Origin: CAZUMW01 sp964621615
Lineage (GTDB): Bacteria; Desulfobacterota; WTBG01; CAIYCZ01; CAIRTM01
Reading direction: 5' to 3'
NCBI GenBank assembly: GCA_964621615.1
Contig: CAZUMW010000040.1
Span: 1-40,717 of the forward strand
Length of the DNA stretch: 40,717 nt
The position numbers and the translations under genes were made by a program. Positions 7,824-15,087 of this stretch are shown one piece after another (within the stretch, counting starts at the first letter, position 1; each line of letters begins with the position of its first letter). Under the pieces are notes generated by a model, which saw only the letters and a list, made by a program, of their open reading frames with translations, was not told the DNA's origin and ran no database searches.

Positions 7824-8720
7824 CTACTCCAGCTCTTTTTGTATAAACTGCACAAATGCCTCAATAAGAGGGGAGGGTGTTCGCCGGGTGTCCTGCACCA
7901 GGTAAAATGCGCGCTTAAAGGCAATGCCCCGAACCCCGACTTTTTTCAGCAGCCTGCTTTTCAGCTCCTCGCGGACAGCGCGCTCGGAGATCAGCGCCAC
8001 GCCCATGCCGGCCTTAACCGCCTGCTTAACCGCAGTGGCGCTGCCAAGCTCTGCGGCGATATTAAGGCTTTCGGTGCTTACGCCGGCCTGCTGCAGATGC
8101 CGTCCAAGCTCCATGCGGCTGCCTGACCCGCTTTCGCGAATCACAAACGGCTCCCGGCACAGCTCAGCAAGCTCTATTGTGTCGTGCTCCGGCCACCGGT
8201 GGCCGGACGGTGCAACCACTATCTGCTCATCATCAAGCAGGCTTGTATAGCGCAGCGACGGCTTTTTAATTTTTGTGCCGACAATGCCCACATCGATGTT
8301 TCGCGCGAGCAGCTCGTCCAGCGTTTGACGGGAATCGGTTATGTGCAGGACCGTTTTAACGCCGGGGTGCCGGTGCGCAAAATCCCCAAGCAGCTGCGGC
8401 AAAACATACTCACCGGGAATCGTGCTGGCGCCGATTATGATCGAGCCGCTTTTTATCCCCTTGAAATGCTCGAGCGCCTGAAGCGTTTCGTCGGCCATTG
8501 TTGTCAGCTGCTTTGCAAAGCCGTACAAAATTTCTCCGGCGCGTGTCAGCCGCACCTCTTTGCCGAGACGGTCGAACAGCTTAAGCCCGAGATATTCCTC
8601 AAGGCCGTTTATATGCTGGCTGACGGTAGGCTGCGTGAGATACAGGACCTGAGCGGCTTTTGAAAAGCTTTTAAAGTCTGCGACTTTTGCAAATATTTTC
8701 AAGCGGTGAATATCAAGCAT
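7824..8720 (-). CDS. LysR-family regulator, selenium-metabolism-associated type (copy 2)
   Basis: A 298-residue LysR regulator. The winged HTH is near the N-terminus (KAAQVLYLTQPTVSQHINGL, about 22-41), and the effector domain begins at SGSIIIGASTIPGEYVLPQLL. It is a clear paralogue of the LysR encoded at 1076-1975 (shared MDxHxLxIF start, GEYxLP linker, TAVKQAVKAGMGVALIS). The closest match in memory is the selenium-metabolism-associated LysR group. It lies 16 bp after the MORN-repeat gene and 17 bp before the methyltransferase, inside the selD operon. It probably senses Mo, Se or sulfur status, or a hydroxylase substrate, but the effector cannot be read from sequence. Confidence 0.87.
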   Translation of the reverse strand: MLDIHRLKIFAKVADFKSFSKAAQVLYLTQPTVSQHINGLEEYLGLKLFDRLGKEVRLTRAGEILYGFAKQLTTMADETLQALEHFKGIKSGSIIIGASTIPGEYVLPQLLGDFAHRHPGVKTVLHITDSRQTLDELLARNIDVGIVGTKIKKPSLRYTSLLDDEQIVVAPSGHRWPEHDTIELAELCREPFVIRESGSGSRMELGRHLQQAGVSTESLNIAAELGSATAVKQAVKAGMGVALISERAVREELKSRLLKKVGVRGIAFKRAFYLVQDTRRTPSPLIEAFVQFIQKELE

Positions 8721-8736
8721 GTTCGCTGTCCACGTG

Positions 8737-9267
8737 CTATTTTTTCATTCTGATAACCTCGGCCTTGGAGGCTCGCAGCTTTACCTCCCTGCCGTTTTCG
8801 TCAAACTCACGGCATTCGGTCATTGCCCCGTCTTCAAACATGGACTCGCTTTCAAGCTGTCCGTTTTGGTGATAGGTCCGGACAATCCCCTCGCGCTTGC
8901 TGTTTGCAAACTGAGCGTCCTCTTTCAGCTGGCCGCTGTCATAGTACGCCCGATAGGCTCCGGTAACAGCACCGCCCTCAAATGTGGCCTCGAGCTCAAG
9001 GGTGCCGTTTTCATAATAGGAGCGGTAGGGGCCGTGCCGCCTGTTTGCCTGGTAGCTGAATTCAACCCGCAGGCTTCCGTCTTCGTGATAGGCGCGCGCG
9101 GGGCCTTCCAGAATATTGTCCCTGTAGGTAACTTCCGAGGCCGGAGTTCCGTTTTCAAAGAATGTTTTTGTCGGGCCGTTCAGCCTGCCGCTACGGCAGT
9201 AGCTGAGCTCTGTTCTGATTGCGCCGCTCGGGTAATACTCGCGCCGCACCAGTCTTTGTTCATCCAT
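8737..9267 (-). CDS. MORN-2 repeat (YwqK-like) protein
   Basis: A 176-residue protein made of about six to seven repeats of roughly 22 residues with the core YYENGTLELEATFEGG or YHEDGSLRVEFSYQ, typical of MORN_2/YwqK proteins. No signal peptide or membrane segment is seen, so it is probably cytoplasmic. ATG at 9267 has AAGGAG about 9 nt upstream; the start overlaps the end of the preceding nucleotidyltransferase gene by 8 bp, implying translational coupling. YwqK is described as an antitoxin in some systems, but no toxin partner is visible here and the gene sits within a selenium/molybdenum operon. Here it may act as a scaffold or chaperone; this is inference only. Confidence 0.8.
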   Translation of the reverse strand: MDEQRLVRREYYPSGAIRTELSYCRSGRLNGPTKTFFENGTPASEVTYRDNILEGPARAYHEDGSLRVEFSYQANRRHGPYRSYYENGTLELEATFEGGAVTGAYRAYYDSGQLKEDAQFANSKREGIVRTYHQNGQLESESMFEDGAMTECREFDENGREVKLRASKAEVIRMKK

Positions 9268-9898
9268 GCTGCTGCTCCTTGGTGTTGTGATTAGCTGATA
9301 AATCTTTTGTGTCGTAATTGCCGCGGGCGATGCGCTTCAGCCTCTCGGCTATGCCCCACGCTCTCAGAAGGCAGGCGGACGCAGGCGGCACCAGGTGCTC
9401 CCAGTTTTCGCCCTGCATCATCAGGCTGCGCACATCCGATCCGCTGATGCCTTTTTTCGTGTAATCAACCTTCCATAAAACATGTGTCCTGAGATGGAGA
9501 GACTTGAAAAAATCAAGCTTTCTCTGTCCCCAGCCATCGTAGATGCTCACAAAAAAAAGCGCATCCATAGGAACGTAATAGCAGTACCGCTCCGGAAAGC
9601 TGATCGGCAGGGGAACAATGGAAAAAGACCCGGGGGCACAGCCGGCTTCTTCAAGAACCGCCCGCACCAGCAGGTAGCGCTCATAATAGGTGAGCGGGTT
9701 TGCAATGGGCAGCGTGCGCTGCGTATCAGCTGAATCCGGTCTGCTCTGGGTCGGATCGGGATTGGTAATCCCCACAATCAGGTGATCGCACAGCCGGTGA
9801 GCGGCAAGAAGATAGCGCAGGTGGTCGTTGTGAACAACCTGAAAGCGGCCCGGTATAACCCCTGCTGCCGCCAGCTTTTTATCCGCATTTTTCTGCAT
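9260..9898 (-). CDS. Nucleotidyltransferase, NadM / nicotinamide-nucleotide adenylyltransferase-like
   Basis: A 212-residue protein of the HxGH nucleotidyltransferase superfamily. The N-terminal GRFQVVHNDHLRYL (about 17-30) corresponds to GRFQPxHxGHL of NadM, with both His kept but Gly replaced by Asp (HNDH). The C-terminal ISGSDVR (about 150) matches the ISGTxIR nucleotide-binding motif. ATG at 9898 has AAAGGG upstream. It lies between a methyltransferase (9946-10611) and the MORN gene in the selD operon. It may adenylylate or cytidylylate a small molecule; NAD metabolism would be unexpected in this context. The residues between the motifs resemble NadM-type enzymes (YYERYLLVRAVLEEAG), so the superfamily call is firm while the substrate is open. 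Confidence 0.75.
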   Translation of the reverse strand: MQKNADKKLAAAGVIPGRFQVVHNDHLRYLLAAHRLCDHLIVGITNPDPTQSRPDSADTQRTLPIANPLTYYERYLLVRAVLEEAGCAPGSFSIVPLPISFPERYCYYVPMDALFFVSIYDGWGQRKLDFFKSLHLRTHVLWKVDYTKKGISGSDVRSLMMQGENWEHLVPPASACLLRAWGIAERLKRIARGNYDTKDLSANHNTKEQQHG

Positions 9899-9945
9899 GA
9901 TGCCCTTTCACGGCTGTTGCTGCTGTCCGGTTTTTATCGGGATCG

Positions 9946-10611
9946 TCACTGCGGCTTGTGAAGAACCGCCCACAGCCCTCCTTCCTCGGTAACCGTTGCC
10001 GCGCCCGTGAGGCCTGCCTGCCGGATACACTCTTTGAGCTTTTCGACCGAAACGATAATCCTGCCGAGCCGCCTGTTTTTTTCGCGAGACTCCTCTGCGA
10101 TGGCGCGGATGACGTCCTCCGGCGTATGAGTGCCGTAGCCGCCGCCTGCAACCGCTGTGCCTCCGGGCGAAAGAAGCCGGTACAGCTCCTTGAGGATCGT
10201 GCCTTCGTCATCGAGAAAAAAGAATGCGCCGCGGCAGAATGCCAGATCCTGTGAACCCTCCGGCAGGGCAATATTGTCCAGTGCCGTATACGCAACCTCA
10301 ACACGGTTGCTGACTGCGGGATCGCTCATGCCCGGCCAGTCCTGCGTAAACGAATCCGTCAGGGCCTGCATGTCGCAGGCGATAGTCAGGCGGGCATCCG
10401 GGAGCATGCGCAGCAGCTCTATCCCGGTCCCTCCCGAGAAACACCCTGCCTCAAGTATTGTTCGGGGCGCTTTGCAGCAGCAGCCTGCAACCTGGCGGGC
10501 AAGCCCGGGATAGACGTTGTCCCAGAGCCGGTTTACCTCCCTGACAAGATCAGGATCGTCTTTTACGTGCCCTATGCGGTTTGACGTCATGGGTCCCATG
10601 TATTTATACAT
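9946..10611 (-). CDS. Class I SAM-dependent methyltransferase
   Basis: A protein of about 221 residues with a Rossmann methyltransferase fold: motif I TILEAGCFSGGTGIELLRML (about 52-71), acidic end of strand 2 (IACDMQAL), and motif IV region DLAFCRGAFFFLDDEGTILKELYRLLSPGG, as in UbiE/menG-type enzymes. ATG at 10611 is chosen because it lies after the selD stop and a 20-bp palindrome; a longer frame would run into selD. There is no strong ribosome binding site, and coupling to selD translation is possible. The protein starts MYKYMGPMTSNRIGHVK. The substrate is unknown. It is the second gene of the selD operon. Confidence 0.75.
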   Translation of the reverse strand: MYKYMGPMTSNRIGHVKDDPDLVREVNRLWDNVYPGLARQVAGCCCKAPRTILEAGCFSGGTGIELLRMLPDARLTIACDMQALTDSFTQDWPGMSDPAVSNRVEVAYTALDNIALPEGSQDLAFCRGAFFFLDDEGTILKELYRLLSPGGTAVAGGGYGTHTPEDVIRAIAEESREKNRRLGRIIVSVEKLKECIRQAGLTGAATVTEEGGLWAVLHKPQ

Positions 10612-10616
10612 TGCAG

Positions 10617-10636
10617 GGGCGAAACATGTTTCGCCC
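10617..10636. repeat. Perfect 20-bp palindrome between selD and methyltransferase
   Basis: GGGCGAAACATGTTTCGCCC is its own reverse complement and begins directly at the selD stop codon (10637-10639). No T-run follows on the minus strand, so it is probably not a terminator; it may stabilise or process the mRNA. It resembles widely dispersed REP-like palindromes at gene ends. Confidence 0.8.
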
Positions 10637-11683
10637 TCACACAATCCGCAGCCGCTTTTCGCCCGCCTCCTGAGCCTGCACCTCACCGATATGTGCGGCG
10701 AGATCTCCTGCATCGATCAGCATGCCCCGCGCCTGTTCAAGCATATCCTTCGGCACTGCCAGCACCAGACCGCCCGAGGTCTGAGCGTCAAAAATAAGAT
10801 CCACTATTACTGCATCAACTGCTGGAGCAACTCCGGTCTGTCCCAGGCAGTAGAGCCTGTTGGCATGGCTGCCGGCCGGAACCATGCCCATACCGGCAAG
10901 CTCCAGCGCGCGGCTCATCAGCGGGACCTGCTCAGCCCACAGCTCGATGCCGGCTCCGGATGCGTCCGCCATTTCAAGCAGGTGGCCCCCAAGGCCGAAT
11001 CCGGTTATGTCGGTTGCGGCTTTAAGGCCAAGCGCTTCTATAACGCGGCCGCCGTTTTTGTTCAGCCGGGCTCCCGACGTACCTATAGTGTTTTCTATGC
11101 TGCCGTCCGTATCCATGTCGGCTTTCAGTGCGGTGGACAGCACGCCGGTGCCGATCGGCTTTGTCAACAGCAGCTGGTCACCTGTTTTCAGCCCCCGGTT
11201 GGTTGCGATGCGGGCGGGATCAACCGCTCCCGAAACGGAAAGCCCGTATTTGAGTTCATCATCCTTTATGCTGTGGCCCCCGGCCATGACAGCCCCTGCT
11301 TCAAGAACTTTGTCGCGCCCGCCCTCGAGAATTGCCCGCAAAACTTCCTTTGAAAGCGTGTCCATGGGAAAGCAGACGATGTTCATGGCGGTATACGGGC
11401 TGCCTCCCATGGCATACACATCAGACAGTGAATTTGCCGCAGCAACCTGACCATAGCGATAGGGGTCGTTCACAATCGGTGTCAGAATGTCGACCGTCTG
11501 CACCAGGGCCATGCCGGCCGGAAACCGCACCACCGCCGCGTCTTCGTTGCCGTTCAACGGAGTCAGCAGCCGATCGTCCTGCTGTCCTGCATACTCTGCC
11601 AAAACCTCCTCCAGGTCCCCTGGAGTTATTTTGGCTGCTCAGCCGGAGCATTTAACGGTCTTAACCAGTTCCAGCCTGTCCAT
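10637..11683 (-). CDS. selD: Selenide, water dikinase (selenophosphate synthase), selenocysteine-containing
   Basis: Makes selenophosphate from selenide and ATP, for selenocysteine and for the selenium cofactor of the hydroxylases. An open frame starting at 11602 is only the 3' part. Upstream, ATG at 11683 (GGGAG about 10 nt before) reads MDRLELVKTVKCSGUAAKIT, in which codon 15 is an in-frame TGA (11639-11641). This is exactly the catalytic Cys/Sec position of SelD, followed by the essential Lys (U-A-A-K). A strong hairpin follows the TGA. With readthrough the protein has 348 residues, normal for SelD. Further motifs are GNEDAAVVRF, AGGHSIKDDELKYGLSVSG and TDITGFGLGGHLLEMA. It is the first gene of the operon running down to 7202. 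selA, selB and tRNA-Sec are not in the window. Confidence 0.95.
11598..11641 (-). promoter_or_regulatory. In-frame UGA and bacterial SECIS hairpin of selD
   Basis: On the minus strand the TGA (11641-11639) is followed after 3 nt by GCCAAAA, TAA, CTCCAGG, loop GGA, CCTGGAG, GAGG, TTTTGGC. The two 7-bp arms pair perfectly, giving a 14-bp interrupted stem with a G-rich apical loop. Its position immediately 3' of UGA is where bacterial SelB-binding SECIS elements lie. The helix lies within the coding sequence (ITPGDLEEVLA). Confidence 0.9.
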
Positions 11684-11772
11684 TATGTACTCCCAAAAAA
11701 TATTTAAAACCTTTATCCTATAACAATACCAGAGATTATATGATGGGTGCCACTTTTTTTTTAAAAAAGCAC

Positions 11773-12438
11773 CTATACAGAAGGCCTGGAAAATCTGTTG
11801 GCGATCAGCAGGAAGCCCGCCGAGAGCGCTGTAAACAGCGCGACCATGATGTGTGCCTTCTGCCAGTCACCGCTGCCTGCAGCGCTGTAAATCGCAATCG
11901 GCATGGTAGCTGTTCTGCCGGGAATATTGCCGGCCACCATGATGGTTGCGCCGAACTCTCCCATGGCGCGGGCAAAGGCGAGCACAGCACCGGCACAAAT
12001 GCCCCGCTTTGCGAGCGGAAGCGTGATGCGGCAGAATGTTTCCGCCTCTGAGCGGCCGAGCGTGTAGGAGGCTTTGATAAGCTCAGGGTCAACGGTTTCA
12101 AGCGCTGCGCGCGTGGTGCGAATCATCAGGGGCAGGGCGACGACAAACGATGCAAGCACGGCTGCCTGCCAGGTGAACAGAATGCTCCAGCCGGTCAGAT
12201 CATATACGTGCTTCCCCAGCAGCCCATTGCGCCCGAAAAGGATAATCAGATAGTATCCGGTTACGCTGGGCGGCAGCACCAGCGGCAGGGTGCAGGCGAT
12301 GTCGAGGAGTGTTTTCCCGCGAAAGCTTTTCATCGCGAGCAGATACGCTATCGCAATGCCCGCAATCACCACAAAAAACGTTGCAATTGTTGCAACCTGC
12401 ACAGAAAGGCGCAGTGAAAATAAAATCGACTCTCCCAT
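11773..12438 (-). CDS. modB: Molybdate ABC transporter permease
   Basis: A 221-residue inner-membrane permease with about five hydrophobic helices. The EAA-type cytoplasmic loop (ASYTLGRSEAETFCRITLPLAKRG, about 133-156) contacts the ATPase, and the C-terminal MGEFGATIMVAGNIPGRTATMPIAIY is characteristic of ModB rather than of sulfate permeases. ATG at 12438 has a GGGGA upstream. It follows modA by 153 bp on the same strand. The partner ATPase modC is not adjacent but lies 15 kb away on the other strand (27106-27840). The gap to selD (11684-11772) is AT-rich, with a weak GGTGC/GCACC hairpin but no clear terminator, so selD may be partly cotranscribed. Confidence 0.93.
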   Translation of the reverse strand: MGESILFSLRLSVQVATIATFFVVIAGIAIAYLLAMKSFRGKTLLDIACTLPLVLPPSVTGYYLIILFGRNGLLGKHVYDLTGWSILFTWQAAVLASFVVALPLMIRTTRAALETVDPELIKASYTLGRSEAETFCRITLPLAKRGICAGAVLAFARAMGEFGATIMVAGNIPGRTATMPIAIYSAAGSGDWQKAHIMVALFTALSAGFLLIANRFSRPSV

Positions 12439-12591
12439 GATAGGTGCATCCCCGGGCCGTTAAAGCGCTTTATGCTTTTGTGTAACCTTCCGGTTATAGG
12501 CAGTGCCGGCGGAAGCCGCTTTCGCTGCGAAAGGTTCCGCAGCCGGGGGCGGCTCCAGCGATACGCCATATTTTGTGAAACGCCGCAGCGC

Positions 12592-13374
12592 TTACTGATC
12601 GTGCTTCTGACTGACCGGGCTGAAGCCGTGCTTCTGCAGAACAGCCCGGCAGCGGCTGTCTGTGCAGATAAACCGCACGAGCCGCTGTGCCTGTTCGGCC
12701 CGGCTGCTTCCGGCGACAACGGCGATCGGGTACCGCACGGGCGTGTGGCTTTCCGGCGGCGCTGTTGCGATAACCGCGATTTCTTTTGAGCGAATACGGG
12801 CATCCGTTGCGTACACGATGCCCGCGTCCACTTCGCCCCGGGCGACATAGTCAAGAACCTGCCGGACGTGCTCGCCGAAGGCAAGCTTTTTTTGAACGCG
12901 CTCGTAAAGGCCCGCGTGCCGCAGCACGTCTGCTGCATACCTGCCGGCCGGAACGCTGCGCGGGTTCCCGATAGCGATATTGCGGCATCGGGCCGCGCTC
13001 ACATCGGCAAGCGATCCTATGCGTGCCGGATTGCCGCGGGGTGTTATGAGCACCATGCTGTTTTGCGCAAAATCGCACCGGGTTGCCGGCATGATGCCGT
13101 TTTTACCGGCAAGCATGTTCATGAAGCGCTGTGAGGCCGAAGCGTATACATCAGCGGGTGCGCCGGCTTCAATCTGCTTTTCCAGCGCGCCGGAAGAGCC
13201 GAAATTAAAGCGCACGGCTGTTCCGGGAGCGTGCTTTTCATACAGGGGGCCGATTTCCTCAAAGGCATTTTTGAGGCTTATGGCCGCCGAAACGAGCAGC
13301 TCATCAGCGTATGCGGGAAGAGAAAAAAGCACCGCAGAAAACAGAAACAGTGTAAACAGCAGCCGATTAAGCAT
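12592..13374 (-). CDS. modA: Molybdate ABC transporter substrate-binding protein
   Basis: A 260-residue periplasmic binding protein. The signal peptide MLNRLLFTLFLFSAVLFSLPAYA is followed by the mature start DELLVSAAISLKNAFEEI, the usual ModA N-terminus. FNFGSSGALEKQIEAGAPADVYASAS (about 56-81) carries the Ser residues that hydrogen-bond molybdate, and GIVYATDA (about 188) is the second oxyanion motif. ATG at 13374 has GGGGAG 9 nt upstream. It delivers molybdate (or tungstate) to ModB. It is the first gene of the mod pair; upstream lies a non-coding stretch with REP-type repeats. Supplying Mo to the two hydroxylases next to it is its obvious role. Confidence 0.93.
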   Translation of the reverse strand: MLNRLLFTLFLFSAVLFSLPAYADELLVSAAISLKNAFEEIGPLYEKHAPGTAVRFNFGSSGALEKQIEAGAPADVYASASQRFMNMLAGKNGIMPATRCDFAQNSMVLITPRGNPARIGSLADVSAARCRNIAIGNPRSVPAGRYAADVLRHAGLYERVQKKLAFGEHVRQVLDYVARGEVDAGIVYATDARIRSKEIAVIATAPPESHTPVRYPIAVVAGSSRAEQAQRLVRFICTDSRCRAVLQKHGFSPVSQKHDQ

Positions 13375-13450
13375 TGGTGTGTTTTCTCCCCGGTATTGTT
13401 TGCTCTCGTGTTGCGGTAATAATCATGGGTAACCCCCGGCTCTACTTATT

Positions 13451-13680
13451 GAGTTTGACATGTGCGGGATTCTAATGGTTTTGTCCGCATTTTGCTGTTT
13501 GAAAAATAACCGGATTGCCCCCGGACGGAGCCGGGCAATGACAGCCTGCCTGGGCAGTGTGAACGCTGAAGGTCGAACGTGAAGGGGCACAGAAAAACAA
13601 TCGGACCAACCGGCAATTACCCCATCCGTCATCACCCGGTTTATCCGGGCCATCCAGGATTTTTTAAGCGATAGGAAAAC
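13451..13680. repeat. Dispersed intergenic repeat, copy A (inverted relative to copy B at 25961-26130)
   Basis: The reverse complement of this segment matches 25961-26130 in several blocks: GAGTTTGACA...GCGGGAT, a CGCATTTTGCT / TGCATTTTGCT block, a GACGGAGCCGGGCAATGACA palindrome arm, and CATCACCCGGTTTATCCGGG followed by ATCCAGGATTTTTTAAGCGAT. Copy A is about 60 bp longer in the middle. It contains two palindromic GTCAT...ATCCAG-type units (about 13511-13542 and 13628-13660). No gene is seen in 13375-13735. Confidence 0.75.
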
Positions 13681-13735
13681 ATTTGTAAAAAGAAGAATGG
13701 TAGTAAGCATATGCGACTTTCTCAGTAAAAAATGT

Positions 13736-14791
13736 TTAGTGAATGGTGCTGTTTGTGTGCAGGCTTCGCTGCTGTATAAGCTCCGCCGCAATACTTATTG
13801 CCACTTCTTCGGGCGTTTCGGCGCCGATTGACAGGCCGATGGGTGCATGTATGCGGCTGAGCGCTTCGGGAGACGACCCTTCATGGACAAGCTCTTCGCA
13901 TATTGCCCTGCATTTGACTTCGCTGCCGACCATGCCGATATATGCTGCGCCGCTATGGAGCGCGGTGCTCAGGACCTGTTTGTCAAGCGACGGGTTCCTG
14001 GTCAGTATGACTATATAGCTGTTATCGTCGGTGGCGATATCGGCAAACGGCTCATCGTATGAGTCGAGCAGGAGGATTTCATCTGCAAGCGGAAACCGGC
14101 GCCGGGTTGCATAGTCCCGGCGGTCGTCAACGACCGAGGTTTTAAAGCCGGCAAGCACGGACAGCATAGCGAGCTGCTGTGCTATATGCCCGCTGCCGAA
14201 CATATAAACGTGCTGAAGGCCGGCAAGCGGCTCGGTAAAATAGCGCTTTTTTTCTGTTTCGATGATCAGCGGGCTTCGGGCGCCCGCGTTTTTTTGAAGC
14301 TGGTGCACGAGGGCGGCTCCCGGCTGCAGCGCCCCCGAAGCGCATCCCTGTGCGTCGGCGCAGCACAGGATGCCCGGCTCAGCATCGGCGCCCGCGGAAA
14401 CATCTGTTATCATCCAGGCCCGTTTCTTTGTCTGCATCGCCTGCAGCGCTGCGTGCCATGCGCTGAGCGCCCCCTGATTTGCCGGATCCATATAGTCGAG
14501 AAGCACTTCGATGCTGCCGCCGCACAGCATGGTTTCCCGTCCGATATCCCCGGTAAGCTCGAACCGGAGTATCTGCGGGCGACGGTCGGCAAAAACCTGC
14601 CCGGAGCGGGAAAGCACCTCAGCTTCAAAACGGCCGCCCCCGACCGAGCCGAAGGCTGAGCCGTTGGCGCGGATAATCATGCGGGCCCCGGTCCGGCGCG
14701 GTGCCGAGCCCTGACGCGACAGCACGGTTACCATAACAAACGGCTCGCCGCGCTCAAAAAGGCTGATGCAATGCTGTAGTGTTGTTTTCAT
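13736..14791 (-). CDS. xdhC: XdhC/CoxI-family molybdenum hydroxylase maturation protein (copy 1)
   Basis: A 351-residue XdhC/CoxI protein, which binds molybdenum cofactor and helps load or sulfurate/selenate it before insertion. The N-terminal XdhC domain has RQGSAPRRTGARMII and GSVGGGRFEAEVL (about 25-61) and the conserved MLCGGSIEVLLDYM. A longer middle insert separates this from the C-terminal Rossmann domain (HVYMFGSGHIAQQLAML, about 195-211, VVDDR strand, IGMVGSEVKCR). ATG at 14791 lacks an obvious ribosome binding site. It is transcribed divergently from the MoeA-like gene at 15088. It is about 90 residues longer than copy 2 (25087-25875), the difference being the linker. Confidence 0.9.
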   Translation of the reverse strand: MKTTLQHCISLFERGEPFVMVTVLSRQGSAPRRTGARMIIRANGSAFGSVGGGRFEAEVLSRSGQVFADRRPQILRFELTGDIGRETMLCGGSIEVLLDYMDPANQGALSAWHAALQAMQTKKRAWMITDVSAGADAEPGILCCADAQGCASGALQPGAALVHQLQKNAGARSPLIIETEKKRYFTEPLAGLQHVYMFGSGHIAQQLAMLSVLAGFKTSVVDDRRDYATRRRFPLADEILLLDSYDEPFADIATDDNSYIVILTRNPSLDKQVLSTALHSGAAYIGMVGSEVKCRAICEELVHEGSSPEALSRIHAPIGLSIGAETPEEVAISIAAELIQQRSLHTNSTIH

Positions 14792-15087
14792 GTTCTATAG
14801 CCGTGAGCCGGGTATGTCGTTATGACTGGTACGGTGAATTTTTGCTGCAGCAGGCCGGCGAGTAAATTATTTTATTTTCCCCAAAGGTTATGAAAAAGTC
14901 AAGGAACTCTTTTTTTCGGAAGCCGCGGACAGGCGGCCGGATCCGTGTCATTTTTGCCGTGCATTCGCTGTGACGCACTGGGTTTGCATTATGCGTTTTA
15001 AAAGATTCATTGACATGTTATATGTATTCTATTAAAGTATTCTATTATCTCTATTCACTCTTTGATTACTGTACTGACAGGATAAAG
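14792..15087. other. Divergent intergenic region between xdhC and the MoeA-like gene
   Basis: A non-coding, AT-rich stretch of 296 bp. It holds the promoter-like TTGACA at 15010-15015 for the MoeA-like gene and a T-rich tract at 14911-14918 (CTCTTTTTTT). The sequence TATTCTATTA is repeated twice (15026-15035 and 15039-15048) just before the gene. I see no further gene. Confidence 0.5.
15010..15038 (+). promoter_or_regulatory. Candidate sigma-70 promoter for the MoeA-like gene
   Basis: A perfect -35 TTGACA (15010-15015) is followed after 17 bp by TAAAGT (15033-15038), a moderate -10. The expected start site is about 40 bp before the ATG at 15088. Direct repeats TATTCTATTA overlap and follow the -10 and could be an operator. 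Confidence 0.45.

Noticed and set aside
8737..9267. YwqK-type toxin-antitoxin module
   Set aside because: The MORN repeats match, but there is no toxin candidate next to it and the neighbours are selenium/molybdenum genes.
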